The position numbers were made by a program, and so were the translations under genes. Positions 42,426 to 50,880 of a stretch of 64,000 nucleotides of DNA are shown here, one piece after another (position 1 is the stretch's first letter; every line of letters begins with the position of its first letter). The notes beneath the pieces were generated by a model. The model was not told the DNA's origin. It did not search any database and saw only the letters and a list, made by a program, of their open reading frames with translations. The stretch is from Bacteroidota bacterium (GTDB taxonomy: Bacteria > Bacteroidota > Bacteroidia > Flavobacteriales > Weeksellaceae): NCBI GenBank assembly GCA_023460855.1, contig JAEWOS010000018.1:124001-188000 (forward strand), given 5' to 3'.

Positions 42426-43148
42426 ATGAACGAGAAAGGAAACATGTTGTACGAAGGAAAAGCCAAACAGGTTTTTGAAACGGCAAATCCGGATGAAGTA
42501 ATCGTAAGATTTAAAGATGATGCTACAGCTTTTAATGCGCAGAAAAAAGGCCAGTTTGATCTTAAAGGAGAAATGAATAACGCGATTACCACGCTGATTT
42601 TCGAATATCTGAGCGAAAAAGGAATTCCGACGCACTTCATCAAACAACTTGGCGATCGCGAACAATTGGTAAAAAAAGTCAGCATTATTCCGCTGGAAAT
42701 GGTAGTTCGCAATTATACCGCAGGAAGCATGGCGCAACGTTTAGGCGTGGAAGAAGGCATCAAATCGCCGGTTACCATTTTTGATATTTGCTACAAAAAA
42801 GATGAACTCGGAGATCCGCTGATCAACGATTATCATGCGATTTTTCTGGGTGCCGCCACAAGAGAAGAACTCGACGAAATGTATGAACTTACCGGAAAAA
42901 TAAACGAACTGCTTACCGAACTTTTCGACAGTATCAATGTAATTCTTGTAGACTTTAAAATTGAATTGGGAAAGACATCTGACGGTAAAATAATACTGGC
43001 CGATGAAATTTCTCCGGACACTTGCCGTTTATGGGATAAGGATACGATGAAAAAACTCGATAAAGACCGGTTCAGAAGAGATTTGGGGGAGGTTACCGAA
43101 GCATACGTTGAAATTTACGAACGGTTAAAAAAAGTACTGAACAAATAA
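42426..43148 (+). CDS. purC: SAICAR synthetase
   Basis: PurC ligates aspartate to CAIR with ATP, step 8 of purine synthesis. 240 residues. LYEGKAKQVFE at the start and IIPLEMVVRNYTAGS in the middle are signature parts; VDFKIELG and LADEISPDTCRLWD carry the metal/ATP residues. It follows the DUF3307 gene by 33 bases and precedes purF by 15. Purine genes here are thus split between this group and 13.6-20.5 kb. Confidence 0.97.
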   Translation: MNEKGNMLYEGKAKQVFETANPDEVIVRFKDDATAFNAQKKGQFDLKGEMNNAITTLIFEYLSEKGIPTHFIKQLGDREQLVKKVSIIPLEMVVRNYTAGSMAQRLGVEEGIKSPVTIFDICYKKDELGDPLINDYHAIFLGAATREELDEMYELTGKINELLTELFDSINVILVDFKIELGKTSDGKIILADEISPDTCRLWDKDTMKKLDKDRFRRDLGEVTEAYVEIYERLKKVLNK

Positions 43149-43163
43149 TCTTCAGTAAAGAAA

Positions 43164-44654
43164 ATGAATTTAAGAAAAGAAAAAGAACAATATTTAAAGC
43201 AGTTTAAAACGCAGCCTTACGGACGAAATGTGCTGCGATGTAAGGAAGAGGAAAGGCTGGACGCACCAAATGAAGAATGCGGAATCTTCGGATTGTATTC
43301 TGAAGCGGATCTCGATACTTTTTCACTTTCGCAGTTTGGTCTTTTTGCGCTGCAGCACCGCGGTCAGGAAGCTTGCGGAATTTCAGTTGCGAATAACGGA
43401 CGCATTGTTAATATAAAAGATGAAGGTCTCGTTCTCGACGTATATAAAGATATCGCTGAACCGCAGACTTTCATGGGAAATGCAGTAATCGGACATACGC
43501 GTTACACCACTGCAGGCGACAAGAAAAAATATAATTTCCAGCCGTTTTTTGCAAAAAACGAATACGATCAAATCATACTTTCCATAGCGCATAACGGAAA
43601 TCTGACGAATGCGCGTCAGCTGAAAAAAGAACTGGAGGCGGAAGGTGTCGTTTTTAAAGCAACTTCCGATTCTGAAGTAATCTTAAGGCTCATTCAGAAA
43701 AATCTGGATCTTGGTTTGCGCGGTGCCATCAAAGCGACAATGGAAAAAATTGAAGGCGCCTATTCTGTGGTGGGAATTACCAGAAATAAATTTTTTGCGT
43801 TCCGCGATTTTCACGGAATCCGTCCGTTGGTTCTCGGGCAAATGGATGACAAAACCTATGTTGCCGCTTCAGAAAGTGCGGCGCTTGACGGGATCGGTGC
43901 AACTTATATGCGCGACATCAAGCCCGGAGAAATTGTATATACCAGCGACACGGAGAAAGGTCTGCAGAGTTATATGGTGAAGGAAAACTGTGAGCGAAAA
44001 ATCTGCGCATTCGAATATATTTATTTCGCACGCCCCGATTCCGAAATGGAAAATATCAATGTGTACGAAATTCGGGAGAAATCGGGAGAGAAAATCTGGG
44101 AACAGGCACCGGTTGAAGCGGATGTTGTGATCGGCGTTCCGGATTCGGGAGTACCTGCAGCTATCGGATTTTCCAGGGTTTCCGGAATTCCATTCCGGCC
44201 GGTACTGGTAAAAAACCGCTATATCGGAAGGTCTTTCATCGTTCCTACACAGGAAATGCGTGAACGGATCGTCAACCTGAAACTGAATCCAATCATCAGC
44301 GAAATTAAAGGCAAAAGGGTAGTCATCATTGATGATTCAATCGTGAGAGGGACCACTTCAAAACGGCTTGTAAAAATTCTGAAAGATGCCGGAGTAAAAG
44401 AAATTCATTTCAGAAGTGTTTCGCCTCCGATTATTGCACCCTGTTATCTGGGAATCGATACGCCTTCAAAAGATGATCTGATTTCGGCAAATATGAATGC
44501 TGAAGAACTGAGAAAATATCTGGGCGTGGCCAGTCTGGAATTTCTGAGCATGGAAAATCTCATTTCAATTCTGGGTTCCACCAATCACTGTTTCGGATGT
44601 TTCACGGAGAAATACCCGGTTTCGAAAGGGGAGGAAGTAGAACTTTTCGATTAG
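43164..44654 (+). CDS. purF: Amidophosphoribosyltransferase
   Basis: PurF catalyses the first committed step of purine synthesis. 496 residues. The N-terminal glutaminase has its nucleophile Cys within NEECGIFGLY (about residue 39), so a propeptide of some 38 residues should be removed on maturation. GHTRYTTAG and AHNGNLTN are glutamine-binding. The phosphoribosyl-transferase part has VVIIDDSIVRGTTSK. A possible Fe-S cluster is suggested by C-terminal Cys residues (NHCFGCF), as in Bacillus-type PurF. A terminator follows. Confidence 0.97.
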   Translation: MNLRKEKEQYLKQFKTQPYGRNVLRCKEEERLDAPNEECGIFGLYSEADLDTFSLSQFGLFALQHRGQEACGISVANNGRIVNIKDEGLVLDVYKDIAEPQTFMGNAVIGHTRYTTAGDKKKYNFQPFFAKNEYDQIILSIAHNGNLTNARQLKKELEAEGVVFKATSDSEVILRLIQKNLDLGLRGAIKATMEKIEGAYSVVGITRNKFFAFRDFHGIRPLVLGQMDDKTYVAASESAALDGIGATYMRDIKPGEIVYTSDTEKGLQSYMVKENCERKICAFEYIYFARPDSEMENINVYEIREKSGEKIWEQAPVEADVVIGVPDSGVPAAIGFSRVSGIPFRPVLVKNRYIGRSFIVPTQEMRERIVNLKLNPIISEIKGKRVVIIDDSIVRGTTSKRLVKILKDAGVKEIHFRSVSPPIIAPCYLGIDTPSKDDLISANMNAEELRKYLGVASLEFLSMENLISILGSTNHCFGCFTEKYPVSKGEEVELFD

Positions 44655-44676
44655 CTTATATGGATAATGAAAAAGA

Positions 44677-44712
44677 AGTGCGGTAGGAAAAAATTCCTGC
44701 CGCACTCTTTAT
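44677..44712. terminator. Bidirectional terminator after purF
   Basis: AGTGCGGTAGGA pairs with TCCTGCCGCACT around an A-rich loop, flanked by A4 on the left and T-rich sequence on the right. Confidence 0.85.
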
Positions 44713-44735
44713 AATAATTAATTGATAGGCAATTA

Positions 44736-45359
44736 TTAGAACTTGTAGTTCAAACCAACCTGGAATACGTTGTTCTTACTGTTATCATCGTAAACAAGTG
44801 GCCCGATAGTTACATTTTCTGTACCGTCGTTCATACCTGCGATATAACGAGCGTTGATACCTAGGTTATCAGTGAACCAGTAACCAGCACCAATACCTAA
44901 ACCAAAGTTGAATTTGTTGTACGGATACTGGTCAAGAAGATCGTTTTCGTAAGTAGTTGTGTTGGTTGTTTCGTTTTTAGTTTTGAATTTTGAATCAACC
45001 AGGAAACCGAATTCAGGACCTGCTTCAAGGTAAAGGTTAGGAATTACATTGTACTGGAACATTACCGGTACAGCGATATAATTCAGGTGTCTTGCCCAGG
45101 AAACTCTTGTTCCGTCACCGTAAGTTCTGTCAAACTTATCACCATACTGAGTGAAAAGTACCTCCGGCTGAATGCTGAAGCTTGATGCAATTGGGAAGTT
45201 TGCAAACAGACCTGCATGGAAACCAACTTTAGATCCCTGATTGTCTAGTCCGCCATCCTTCGAAATAGAAGAAACGTTAAGACCACCTTTTACACCAAAC
45301 TGTTGAGCAAATGTCAATGAACTGACTGCGATTGCTGCTCCTAAAAATAACTTTTTCAT
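44736..45359 (-). CDS. Outer-membrane beta-barrel (porin-family) protein
   Basis: A 207-residue protein with signal peptide MKKLFLGAAIAVSSLTFAQQ. FGVKGGLNVSSIS, LFANFPIASSFSIQPEVLFTQYG and YLEAGPEFGFLVDSK alternate as in 8-stranded OmpA/OmpW-like barrels, ending in the aromatic QVGLNYKF. It likely spans the outer membrane. No ligand predicted. It is convergent with purF and has a 364-base untranslated stretch upstream. Confidence 0.9.
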   Translation of the reverse strand: MKKLFLGAAIAVSSLTFAQQFGVKGGLNVSSISKDGGLDNQGSKVGFHAGLFANFPIASSFSIQPEVLFTQYGDKFDRTYGDGTRVSWARHLNYIAVPVMFQYNVIPNLYLEAGPEFGFLVDSKFKTKNETTNTTTYENDLLDQYPYNKFNFGLGIGAGYWFTDNLGINARYIAGMNDGTENVTIGPLVYDDNSKNNVFQVGLNYKF

Positions 45360-45723
45360 AATTCTAATTTTAAAGTTTTATCTAATTTAAATTTTACTTC
45401 GTGGTAAATTGTCAATACTGTGCCAAACCGTTTTTTTAGTTTTATATAATTTTTCGAAGGTTTTATATTGCTGTCGAAAATTTATACCGTGACTGACACC
45501 CTATCACATTCGCAAATTCTTTGCCATTTTGAAATAATGTCATCAATAACAATTTTCAAAACAAACGTTTAATTAATCAGAAATATTTTGTAATAGATTG
45601 AAAAGCAGTATGTTGAAAAGTAGAAAATTTTGTTGATTAGAATGATTCTAAATTAAATAAATGATTAATATCACTTTTATAAATGACATTAATTGCAGCA
45701 AATAGGGGTTTTTGACATCTATA
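45360..45723. other. Gene-free stretch between the barrel gene and aroB
   Basis: 364 bases, very A/T-rich. It must hold the barrel gene promoter on the minus strand, but no full TTTG-N19-TAnnTTTG was found. TTTTCGA...TCGAAAA (about 45451-45480) is a short inverted repeat. The only small ORFs are under 20 codons. I see no RNA gene. Confidence 0.5.
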
Positions 45724-46773
45724 TTATGACACAACAGAATACCTCCGATAGGTTTTTAGGATCTCGAAAATGAGTTCATTAGGGACGGAACAGTCCGTTT
45801 TAGTTATCCCGATTTCGCTCAACAGCGTAAAATTGATGATGCCGTTGCTGTTCTTTTTGTCATTTGACATCAAATCCAGAAAGTCAGAATCGGAAAAAAC
45901 GCCAATGTCTAACGGAGGAAAGAAGCGCATGATTGTCTCCGTAATTTTTTCGCTTTCTGCAGTTGAGAGATTTCCTGTCTTTGCGGACAGCCAGGTTTCA
46001 CAGATCATTCCCATCGCAACTGCATCGCCGTGAGTTACTGTATTTCCCGAACCGAGAATCAGACTTTCCACTGCATGACCGATCGTGTGTCCGAAATTCA
46101 GCGATTTACGAAGTGACTTCTCAAAAAAATCCTGCTCAACGATTTTCTGCTTGATTTTCATTGAATCGAACAGATGCGGTTTGATTAACTCAACGGTAAG
46201 TTCTGTAATTCCTGCAAGACTGTTCCATTGTTCAGCGTCAGCAATCAGTCCGTGCTTGAGCATTTCGGCAAAGCCACTTCGTAAATTGTCCACGTCCAGC
46301 GTTTTTAAAAATCCGGCATGCAGAAAATTATGTTCCGGCAAAGCAAAAGATCCTACAACGTTTTTCACATAATTCAGATCTACTCCTGTTTTGCCGCCAA
46401 TCGATGCATCGCACATACCGAGTAAAGTCGTGGGAATATGAACGAACTTAATTCCTCTTTTGTATGCTGATGCAACAAATCCGCCCAAATCTGTGATGAC
46501 GCCGCCGCCTACATTTATAAGAAGTGCATTTCTGTCCGCTTTGAATTCGGTGAGAATTTTCCAGAGTTGAGCTGCGGTTTCAAGCGTTTTCATTTCTTCT
46601 CCGGCCTCTATTTCCAGAATCTCTAAGGGTATATCAGTTTCCAGATTGGCTAAAACCACAGGAAGACACAGTTCATGTGTATTTTCATCGACAAGAAAAA
46701 ATAACCTGGAAGGTTTCAGGCTTTCGATAAATTCAGTAAGCTGCGAGAAATCCTGATCGAGATGCGTAATCAT
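45724..46773 (-). CDS. aroB: 3-dehydroquinate synthase
   Basis: AroB makes 3-dehydroquinate from DAHP, shikimate pathway step 2. 349 residues. NAD-binding GGGVITDLGGFVAS near residue 93, then the metal-site region with KTGVDLNYVKN, LRKSLNFGHTIGHAVE and HGDAVAMGM. The frame starts with TTG at 46791; the ATG at 46773 is chosen. It is divergent from the pseudouridine synthase gene. The DAHP synthase is 14 kb away. Confidence 0.96.
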   Translation of the reverse strand: MITHLDQDFSQLTEFIESLKPSRLFFLVDENTHELCLPVVLANLETDIPLEILEIEAGEEMKTLETAAQLWKILTEFKADRNALLINVGGGVITDLGGFVASAYKRGIKFVHIPTTLLGMCDASIGGKTGVDLNYVKNVVGSFALPEHNFLHAGFLKTLDVDNLRSGFAEMLKHGLIADAEQWNSLAGITELTVELIKPHLFDSMKIKQKIVEQDFFEKSLRKSLNFGHTIGHAVESLILGSGNTVTHGDAVAMGMICETWLSAKTGNLSTAESEKITETIMRFFPPLDIGVFSDSDFLDLMSNDKKNSNGIINFTLLSEIGITKTDCSVPNELIFEILKTYRRYSVVS

Positions 46774-46846
46774 AACCGCGTTTTGTTGCAAAATTATACT
46801 TTTACTTTTTATGAAAGCTGCAAATGCTTTATCCCCTTCAAAACGC

Positions 46847-46854
46847 TATCTTTG
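46847..46854 (+). promoter_or_regulatory. Putative -7 element of the pseudouridine synthase gene
   Basis: TATCTTTG 16 bases before the ATG at 46871. -33 not clear. Confidence 0.4.
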
Positions 46855-46870
46855 CCAAAATTTTTTGAAG

Positions 46871-48019
46871 ATGAGTAATGGTGATTCAGACAAGCCGAAA
46901 AGACCACGTATAAATAAAGATGCAGGTAATTCTTCCAGAGCCGGTTCCTCGCGGAATTCCAGTCGGGATTTTGACAGCCGCAAGAAGTACGAAAATGGAG
47001 ACAGAGCCGACAAATTCCGTGGTAAAAATTCCGATGGTGATTCTGACCGCCGTAAAAGTTTTGGAGAAGGATCACGTGAACGCAGAGCCGGTTCCGATTC
47101 GCGCGAAGGAAGAAGTTCAGACCGCTTCGAAAAACGCGGTTTTGAAAGTCGCCCAAACAGATCTGGCAGAGATTCAGGTCCTGGCAAAAAATTCGAGCGC
47201 GGAAGCAGACCTTCCGGTTCAGGGCGCTTTGGCAGGGAAGAGGATACAGACCGGGCGAGAAATTTCGTGCAGCAACGGAGATTCAAGAAAATTGAAAAAG
47301 ATCTGCACAAAGACACGATACGCCTTAATAAATATATTGCCAATTCCGGAATCTGCAGCAGAAGAGAAGCTGATGAACTGATCGTTCAGGGGCTTGTGGA
47401 AGTGAACGGCACTGTGATCACAGAAATGGGTTATCAGGTTCAGGCTGGAGACAAAGTTGTTTTCGACGGACAGCCCATCACACCGGAAAAACCTGTTTAT
47501 GTACTTCTGAATAAACCGAAAGGCTATATTTCCACAACGAAAGACGACAAAGCCAGAAAAACCGTGATGGATCTGGTTGCCAATGCTTCACCGTACCGCG
47601 TTTTTCCGGTCGGCAGACTGGATCGTACGACAACTGGTGTCATATTATTAACCAACGATGGCCATCTAACCAAAAAACTGACGCATCCTTCGTTTCAGAT
47701 GAAGAAAATCTATCATGTCACTCTCGACAGAAAACTTTCCATCGAAGATCTGCGGACAATTGGTGAAGGTGTACGTCTAGAAGAAGGTGTTGCAGAAGTG
47801 GACAGCATATCTTTTATCGAAGGGCAGCCAAAAAATGAAGTGGGAATTGAAATCCACATCGGCTGGAACAGGGTGGTGCGCAGAATTTTCCAGAAACTCG
47901 GCTACGAAGTGGAGGCACTGGACAGAGTGATGTTTGCCGGACTTACGAAGAAAAACATAAAAAGAGGCCACTGGAGAATCCTTACAGAATTGGAAGTAAA
48001 CAATCTGAAGAAACTGTAA
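46871..48019 (+). CDS. RsuA/RluB-type pseudouridine synthase with long disordered N-terminus
   Basis: A 382-residue protein. About 140 N-terminal residues are low-complexity, rich in Arg, Ser, Gly, Asp, Lys and probably disordered RNA-binding sequence. Then an S4 domain (IRLNKYIANSGICSRREADELIVQGLVEVNG) and the catalytic part with GRLDRTTTGVILLTNDG containing the catalytic Asp. It modifies 23S rRNA or similar, RluB-like. The frame runs from 46811, but the ATG at 46871 is the sensible start. It ends by sharing its TAA with the next gene's ATG. Confidence 0.92.
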   Translation: MSNGDSDKPKRPRINKDAGNSSRAGSSRNSSRDFDSRKKYENGDRADKFRGKNSDGDSDRRKSFGEGSRERRAGSDSREGRSSDRFEKRGFESRPNRSGRDSGPGKKFERGSRPSGSGRFGREEDTDRARNFVQQRRFKKIEKDLHKDTIRLNKYIANSGICSRREADELIVQGLVEVNGTVITEMGYQVQAGDKVVFDGQPITPEKPVYVLLNKPKGYISTTKDDKARKTVMDLVANASPYRVFPVGRLDRTTTGVILLTNDGHLTKKLTHPSFQMKKIYHVTLDRKLSIEDLRTIGEGVRLEEGVAEVDSISFIEGQPKNEVGIEIHIGWNRVVRRIFQKLGYEVEALDRVMFAGLTKKNIKRGHWRILTELEVNNLKKL

Positions 48020-48387
48020 TGTACCAGGACGACTTCGAATTTTATTTTAATGAAGCTCGGGGTGATCTGGAAGCTTATCTGAGGCCGTGCATCAATCAGA
48101 TTCACGAACGTGCGGTAGAACTTGGACTTGAATTCGACGGTTATTACCGGACCAACAAAGAATAGGCCGGCCAGTTTCTGTACAAACTCCCCGAGGATTA
48201 TTTCGTAAATGACGACAGACGCACACTGTATGTATTATGCTCGGCAATGTGTAACGAAGAAATCATGCAGATGCTCGACGAAGCACTGAAAAGATCGCCG
48301 TATTATCCGATCAGCCGCGAAGCTGTGTGCACGAGAATCAACGAAATGGGAAGATCCGGAATATGTTTTCTCCCTGAAAATTTTTAA
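48019..48387 (+). pseudogene. Hypothetical gene interrupted by an in-frame TAG
   Basis: ATG at 48019 overlaps the pseudouridine synthase stop. The frame reads 48 codons (MYQDDFEFYFNEARGDL... YYRTNKE) to TAG at 48163-48165, then continues open in the same frame for 73 codons to TAA at 48385-48387 (AGQFLYKLPEDYFVND... ISREAVCTRINEMGRSGIC). The composition is clearly coding on both sides. TAG may replace TGG (Trp) by one G-to-A change. A 121-codon protein would result without the stop. Either a recent nonsense mutation, a sequencing error, or readthrough. I do not recognise the family. Confidence 0.8.
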
Positions 48388-48403
48388 TCGTCTATTTTAG
48401 AGC

Positions 48404-49009
48404 TTATCCTAAAACAGTAACGCTTTTGGTGAGCATTTCATAAATGGCGTCTCTGCCGTTTTCCGGTTTTACGTTTACGGCCTTCGTTCCATGGAAATGC
48501 AGACACGTAATAAATCCGCTTTGCACTGCATCCAGACAGGTGAATTTCACGCAGTAATCCAAAGCAAGACCCACAATTTCCACAAGCTGAATTTCGTGGT
48601 ATTTTAAGAAATCTTCCAGCCCTGTTTTCATGAAATGATTATTGTCCTGGAAACCGCTGTAGCTGTCAAATTCTGTATTTGTACCTTTTTTTATGATATG
48701 GGCATTTTCCGGAACGTGAAGATCAGGATGAAATTCTGCACCTCTGGTTCCCTGTACGCAATGATCCGGCCACATAAACTGCGGGATACCGTTCAGATTA
48801 ATCGTCTCGCCGACCTGTTTTCCGTTGGTTGACGCAAAACTTTTATGATCTGCGGGATGCCAGTCCTGCGTAAAAACAATCTGGTCATACTGATTATCCT
48901 GAATCAGCATATTAATATAAGGTATCACTTCGTTTGCCTGAGGTACTGCAAGTGCGCCGCCTTCGCAAAAATCGTTCTGAACGTCAACTACAATCAGTGC
49001 TTTCTTCAT
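48404..49009 (-). CDS. pncA: Nicotinamidase
   Basis: Converts nicotinamide to nicotinate in NAD salvage. 201 residues of the isochorismatase-like fold. Catalytic Asp in ALIVVDVQNDF, metal site in DWHPADHKSF, and nucleophile Cys in GLALDYCVKFTC. The open frame extends 49 codons further upstream to 49156, with a hydrophobic stretch, but the ATG at 49009 gives the family start MKKALIVVDVQ. Stop is near the broken gene's end, convergent. Confidence 0.95.
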   Translation of the reverse strand: MKKALIVVDVQNDFCEGGALAVPQANEVIPYINMLIQDNQYDQIVFTQDWHPADHKSFASTNGKQVGETINLNGIPQFMWPDHCVQGTRGAEFHPDLHVPENAHIIKKGTNTEFDSYSGFQDNNHFMKTGLEDFLKYHEIQLVEIVGLALDYCVKFTCLDAVQSGFITCLHFHGTKAVNVKPENGRDAIYEMLTKSVTVLG

Positions 49010-49084
49010 AATTGAATATTTATTGTAAGGAATTAAATGAATTATGTAATCAGCCAACAGGGTCTGATCATGTAATTTTACGAA

Positions 49085-49675
49085 ATGAATTCGCAAAACC
49101 AAAGCCAAAACGGAAATCAGCCAAATAGTCAAAACGAAAAGGACAATCTGGAACATTTGCGATATCCGATTGGTAATTTTGAAATGCCGGAATCAATATC
49201 AGATCCGGAAACGGATGCCTCAATCCAAATCCTGAAGGAATTTCCGGCTAAACTTCGAAATCTTGTCGAAAATCTGGATGACAACCAGCTCGACACTCCT
49301 TACCGCGCAAAAGGATGGACAGTGCGACAACTGGTAAATCATATTGCAGACAGCCATATGAACAGCTTTATTCGCTGCAAGTTGGCACTTACGGAAAACA
49401 ATCCGACTATAAAACCTTATGATGAAGCGCGTTGGGCCGAACTGCAGGACAGCATCAGCATTCCGGTTCAGCCGGCTTTACGGTTGCTTGATGGTTTGCA
49501 CGCACGATGGGTTCACGAGCTGAAAGCGCTTACGAACCGGGAACTCAACAGTACTTTTTTTCATCCGGAACAGAACAGAAGCATTACACTGAGGGAACAC
49601 ATTGCATTCTACGCCTGGCATTGCGAACATCATGCGGCGCACATTAAAAACCTGAAGGCTGAGAAAAACTGGTGA
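49085..49675 (+). CDS. YfiT/BstA-like bacillithiol transferase (DinB fold)
   Basis: A 196-residue DinB-superfamily protein. RQLVNHIADSHMNS and HCEHHAAHIK supply the His metal ligands typical of YfiT (putative bacillithiol S-transferase). The N-terminus (NSQNQSQNGNQPNSQN) is Asn/Gln/Ser-rich and may be a dispensable tail. It overlaps the next gene by 4 bases (TGGTGA). The following two genes link it to bacillithiol metabolism. Confidence 0.85.
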   Translation: MNSQNQSQNGNQPNSQNEKDNLEHLRYPIGNFEMPESISDPETDASIQILKEFPAKLRNLVENLDDNQLDTPYRAKGWTVRQLVNHIADSHMNSFIRCKLALTENNPTIKPYDEARWAELQDSISIPVQPALRLLDGLHARWVHELKALTNRELNSTFFHPEQNRSITLREHIAFYAWHCEHHAAHIKNLKAEKNW

Positions 49676-50133
49676 GAAAGAAAACGCTGCACAATGCGGA
49701 AAATATGGCCGAAATATGGTTCAGGATTGATGCATTAAACGAAAATTCGGAACGCAGATGGGGTAGGATGAAAGTCAATGAAATGCTGCGGCATTGTCGC
49801 CTCGTGCTGCAGATTCCCACCGGTGAAACCATTTTGCCAAAAAGCAGTCCGCTGGTAAAAGCAATCGGAATTATGACCAGAAAGGAAATGGCACTCTTCA
49901 ATAATGGCATTCCCAGAAATATGCCTACCTTTGAGATATTACGGTGTTCCGGTGCCGAAGATTTCGAAACGGAAAGGCAGAAACTGCTTGTTGCGATTAA
50001 GAGATATCTGGAACTCGAAGAATGCTGCGGTTTACCTATTCATCACGAGCTTTTCGGAGGAATGAATCATGATAACTGGGGCTTTTTGGAATACAAACAT
50101 CTTCACCATCATTTAAAACAGTTTAGAGTATGA
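49672..50133 (+). CDS. DUF1569 (DinB-like) protein
   Basis: A 153-residue protein of the DUF1569/DinB type, starting with GTG at 49672 that overlaps the previous stop. MKVNEMLRHCRLVLQ near residue 27 and HHELFGGMNHDNWGFLEYKHLHHHLKQF at the C-terminus contribute the His triad. Function unknown; its place between the YfiT and YtxJ genes suggests thiol chemistry. Confidence 0.78.
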   Translation: MRKKTLHNAENMAEIWFRIDALNENSERRWGRMKVNEMLRHCRLVLQIPTGETILPKSSPLVKAIGIMTRKEMALFNNGIPRNMPTFEILRCSGAEDFETERQKLLVAIKRYLELEECCGLPIHHELFGGMNHDNWGFLEYKHLHHHLKQFRV

Positions 50134-50504
50134 GTTTTTTTGGAAATATTTTTGGCAGTGCAAACAGCGAAAGCGCGCCAAATGCGATGTGGAAACCGCT
50201 GACCTCCGAACAGGAACTTGCAGATGCGGTAAACCAGTCATTTAATAAGAAAGTGGTTATTTTCAAGCATTCAACTATGTGCTTTGTGAGCAAAACGGTG
50301 CTGCGGAATTTTGAAAGAGAAATTGAGGAATCATCGCCGGACGCAGTTTTTTATTATCTCGATTTGCTGAAATACAGAAGTATTTCCAATAAGATTGAAG
50401 ATGATTTCGGAGTTACGCATCAGAGTCCACAGTTGATTGTGCTTCAGAATGGAAGAGCGCTCAACCACGCTTCTCACAACAGCATCAGTATTGATATGAT
50501 TTGA
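50130..50504 (+). CDS. ytxJ: YtxJ-like bacillithiol system redox protein
   Basis: A 124-residue thioredoxin-fold protein. VVIFKHSTMCFVSKTVL carries a single Cys in a TMC-x-x-S context typical of YtxJ (a predicted bacilliredoxin). SPQLIVLQNGRALNHASHNSI is the conserved second half. It overlaps the DUF1569 gene by 4 bases. With the YfiT-like gene it suggests that this organism uses bacillithiol. Confidence 0.85.
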   Translation: MSFFGNIFGSANSESAPNAMWKPLTSEQELADAVNQSFNKKVVIFKHSTMCFVSKTVLRNFEREIEESSPDAVFYYLDLLKYRSISNKIEDDFGVTHQSPQLIVLQNGRALNHASHNSISIDMI

Positions 50505-50543
50505 TAGCTGAAAGAATTTTCATATCATTGCAAAACTTATTTC

Positions 50544-50617
50544 GGGGGATTGGCGCAGTTGGCTAGCGCGTTTGACTGGCAGTCAAAAGGTCACGGGTTC
50601 GAATCCCGTATTCTCCA
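50544..50617 (+). tRNA. tRNA-Ala (anticodon GGC)
   Basis: A 74-base cloverleaf: acceptor GGGGGAT/ATTCTCC with a G3-U70 pair (the alanine identity element), D-arm GCGC/GCGC, anticodon stem TTTGA/TCAAA with loop CTGGCAG, T-arm ACGGG-TTCGAAT-CCCGT, discriminator A73. The 3' CCA is not encoded. A terminator-like hairpin follows. Confidence 0.93.
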
Positions 50618-50629
50618 CTGTTTGTAATT

Positions 50630-50662
50630 ATAACCTGCTTAATATTAGCAGGTTATTTTTTA
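50630..50662 (+). terminator. Terminator after tRNA-Ala
   Basis: ATAACCTGCT and AGCAGGTTAT arms (50630-50656) followed by T5. Confidence 0.85.
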
Positions 50663-50834
50663 TAAATTTTTTTCACACTTTCGGTGAATTTAAATCATCT
50701 CAAATCACTACTGAACCGATCATTCAAATGCAGCAATTGTAAAAAATGACATTGCTGATTAAAAATCTATAATCGATTTGATCGTCTCAATCCTAAAAAA
50801 ATTCTGACTGTTTAATAACGCTTCTGCAATACCG

Positions 50835-50862
50835 TTGGTTAAGCTTAAATTGCCTATTTTTG
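50835..50862 (+). promoter_or_regulatory. Putative promoter of menB
   Basis: TTG at 50835-50837 and TATTTTTG at 50855-50862, spacer 17 bases, 18 bases before the menB ATG. Confidence 0.5.
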
Positions 50863-50880
50863 CAAAAATTAGAACTTTTT

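Noticed and set aside
48163..48165. Pyrrolysine or other recoding of TAG
   Set aside because: No pyl genes are seen and this recoding is not expected in flavobacteria; a nonsense change or sequence error is simpler.
48404..49156. Longer nicotinamidase starting at 49156 with a membrane segment
   Set aside because: The extra 49 codons are in frame but the family start MKKALIVVDVQ is at 49009, and the extension overlaps the region before the YfiT gene.
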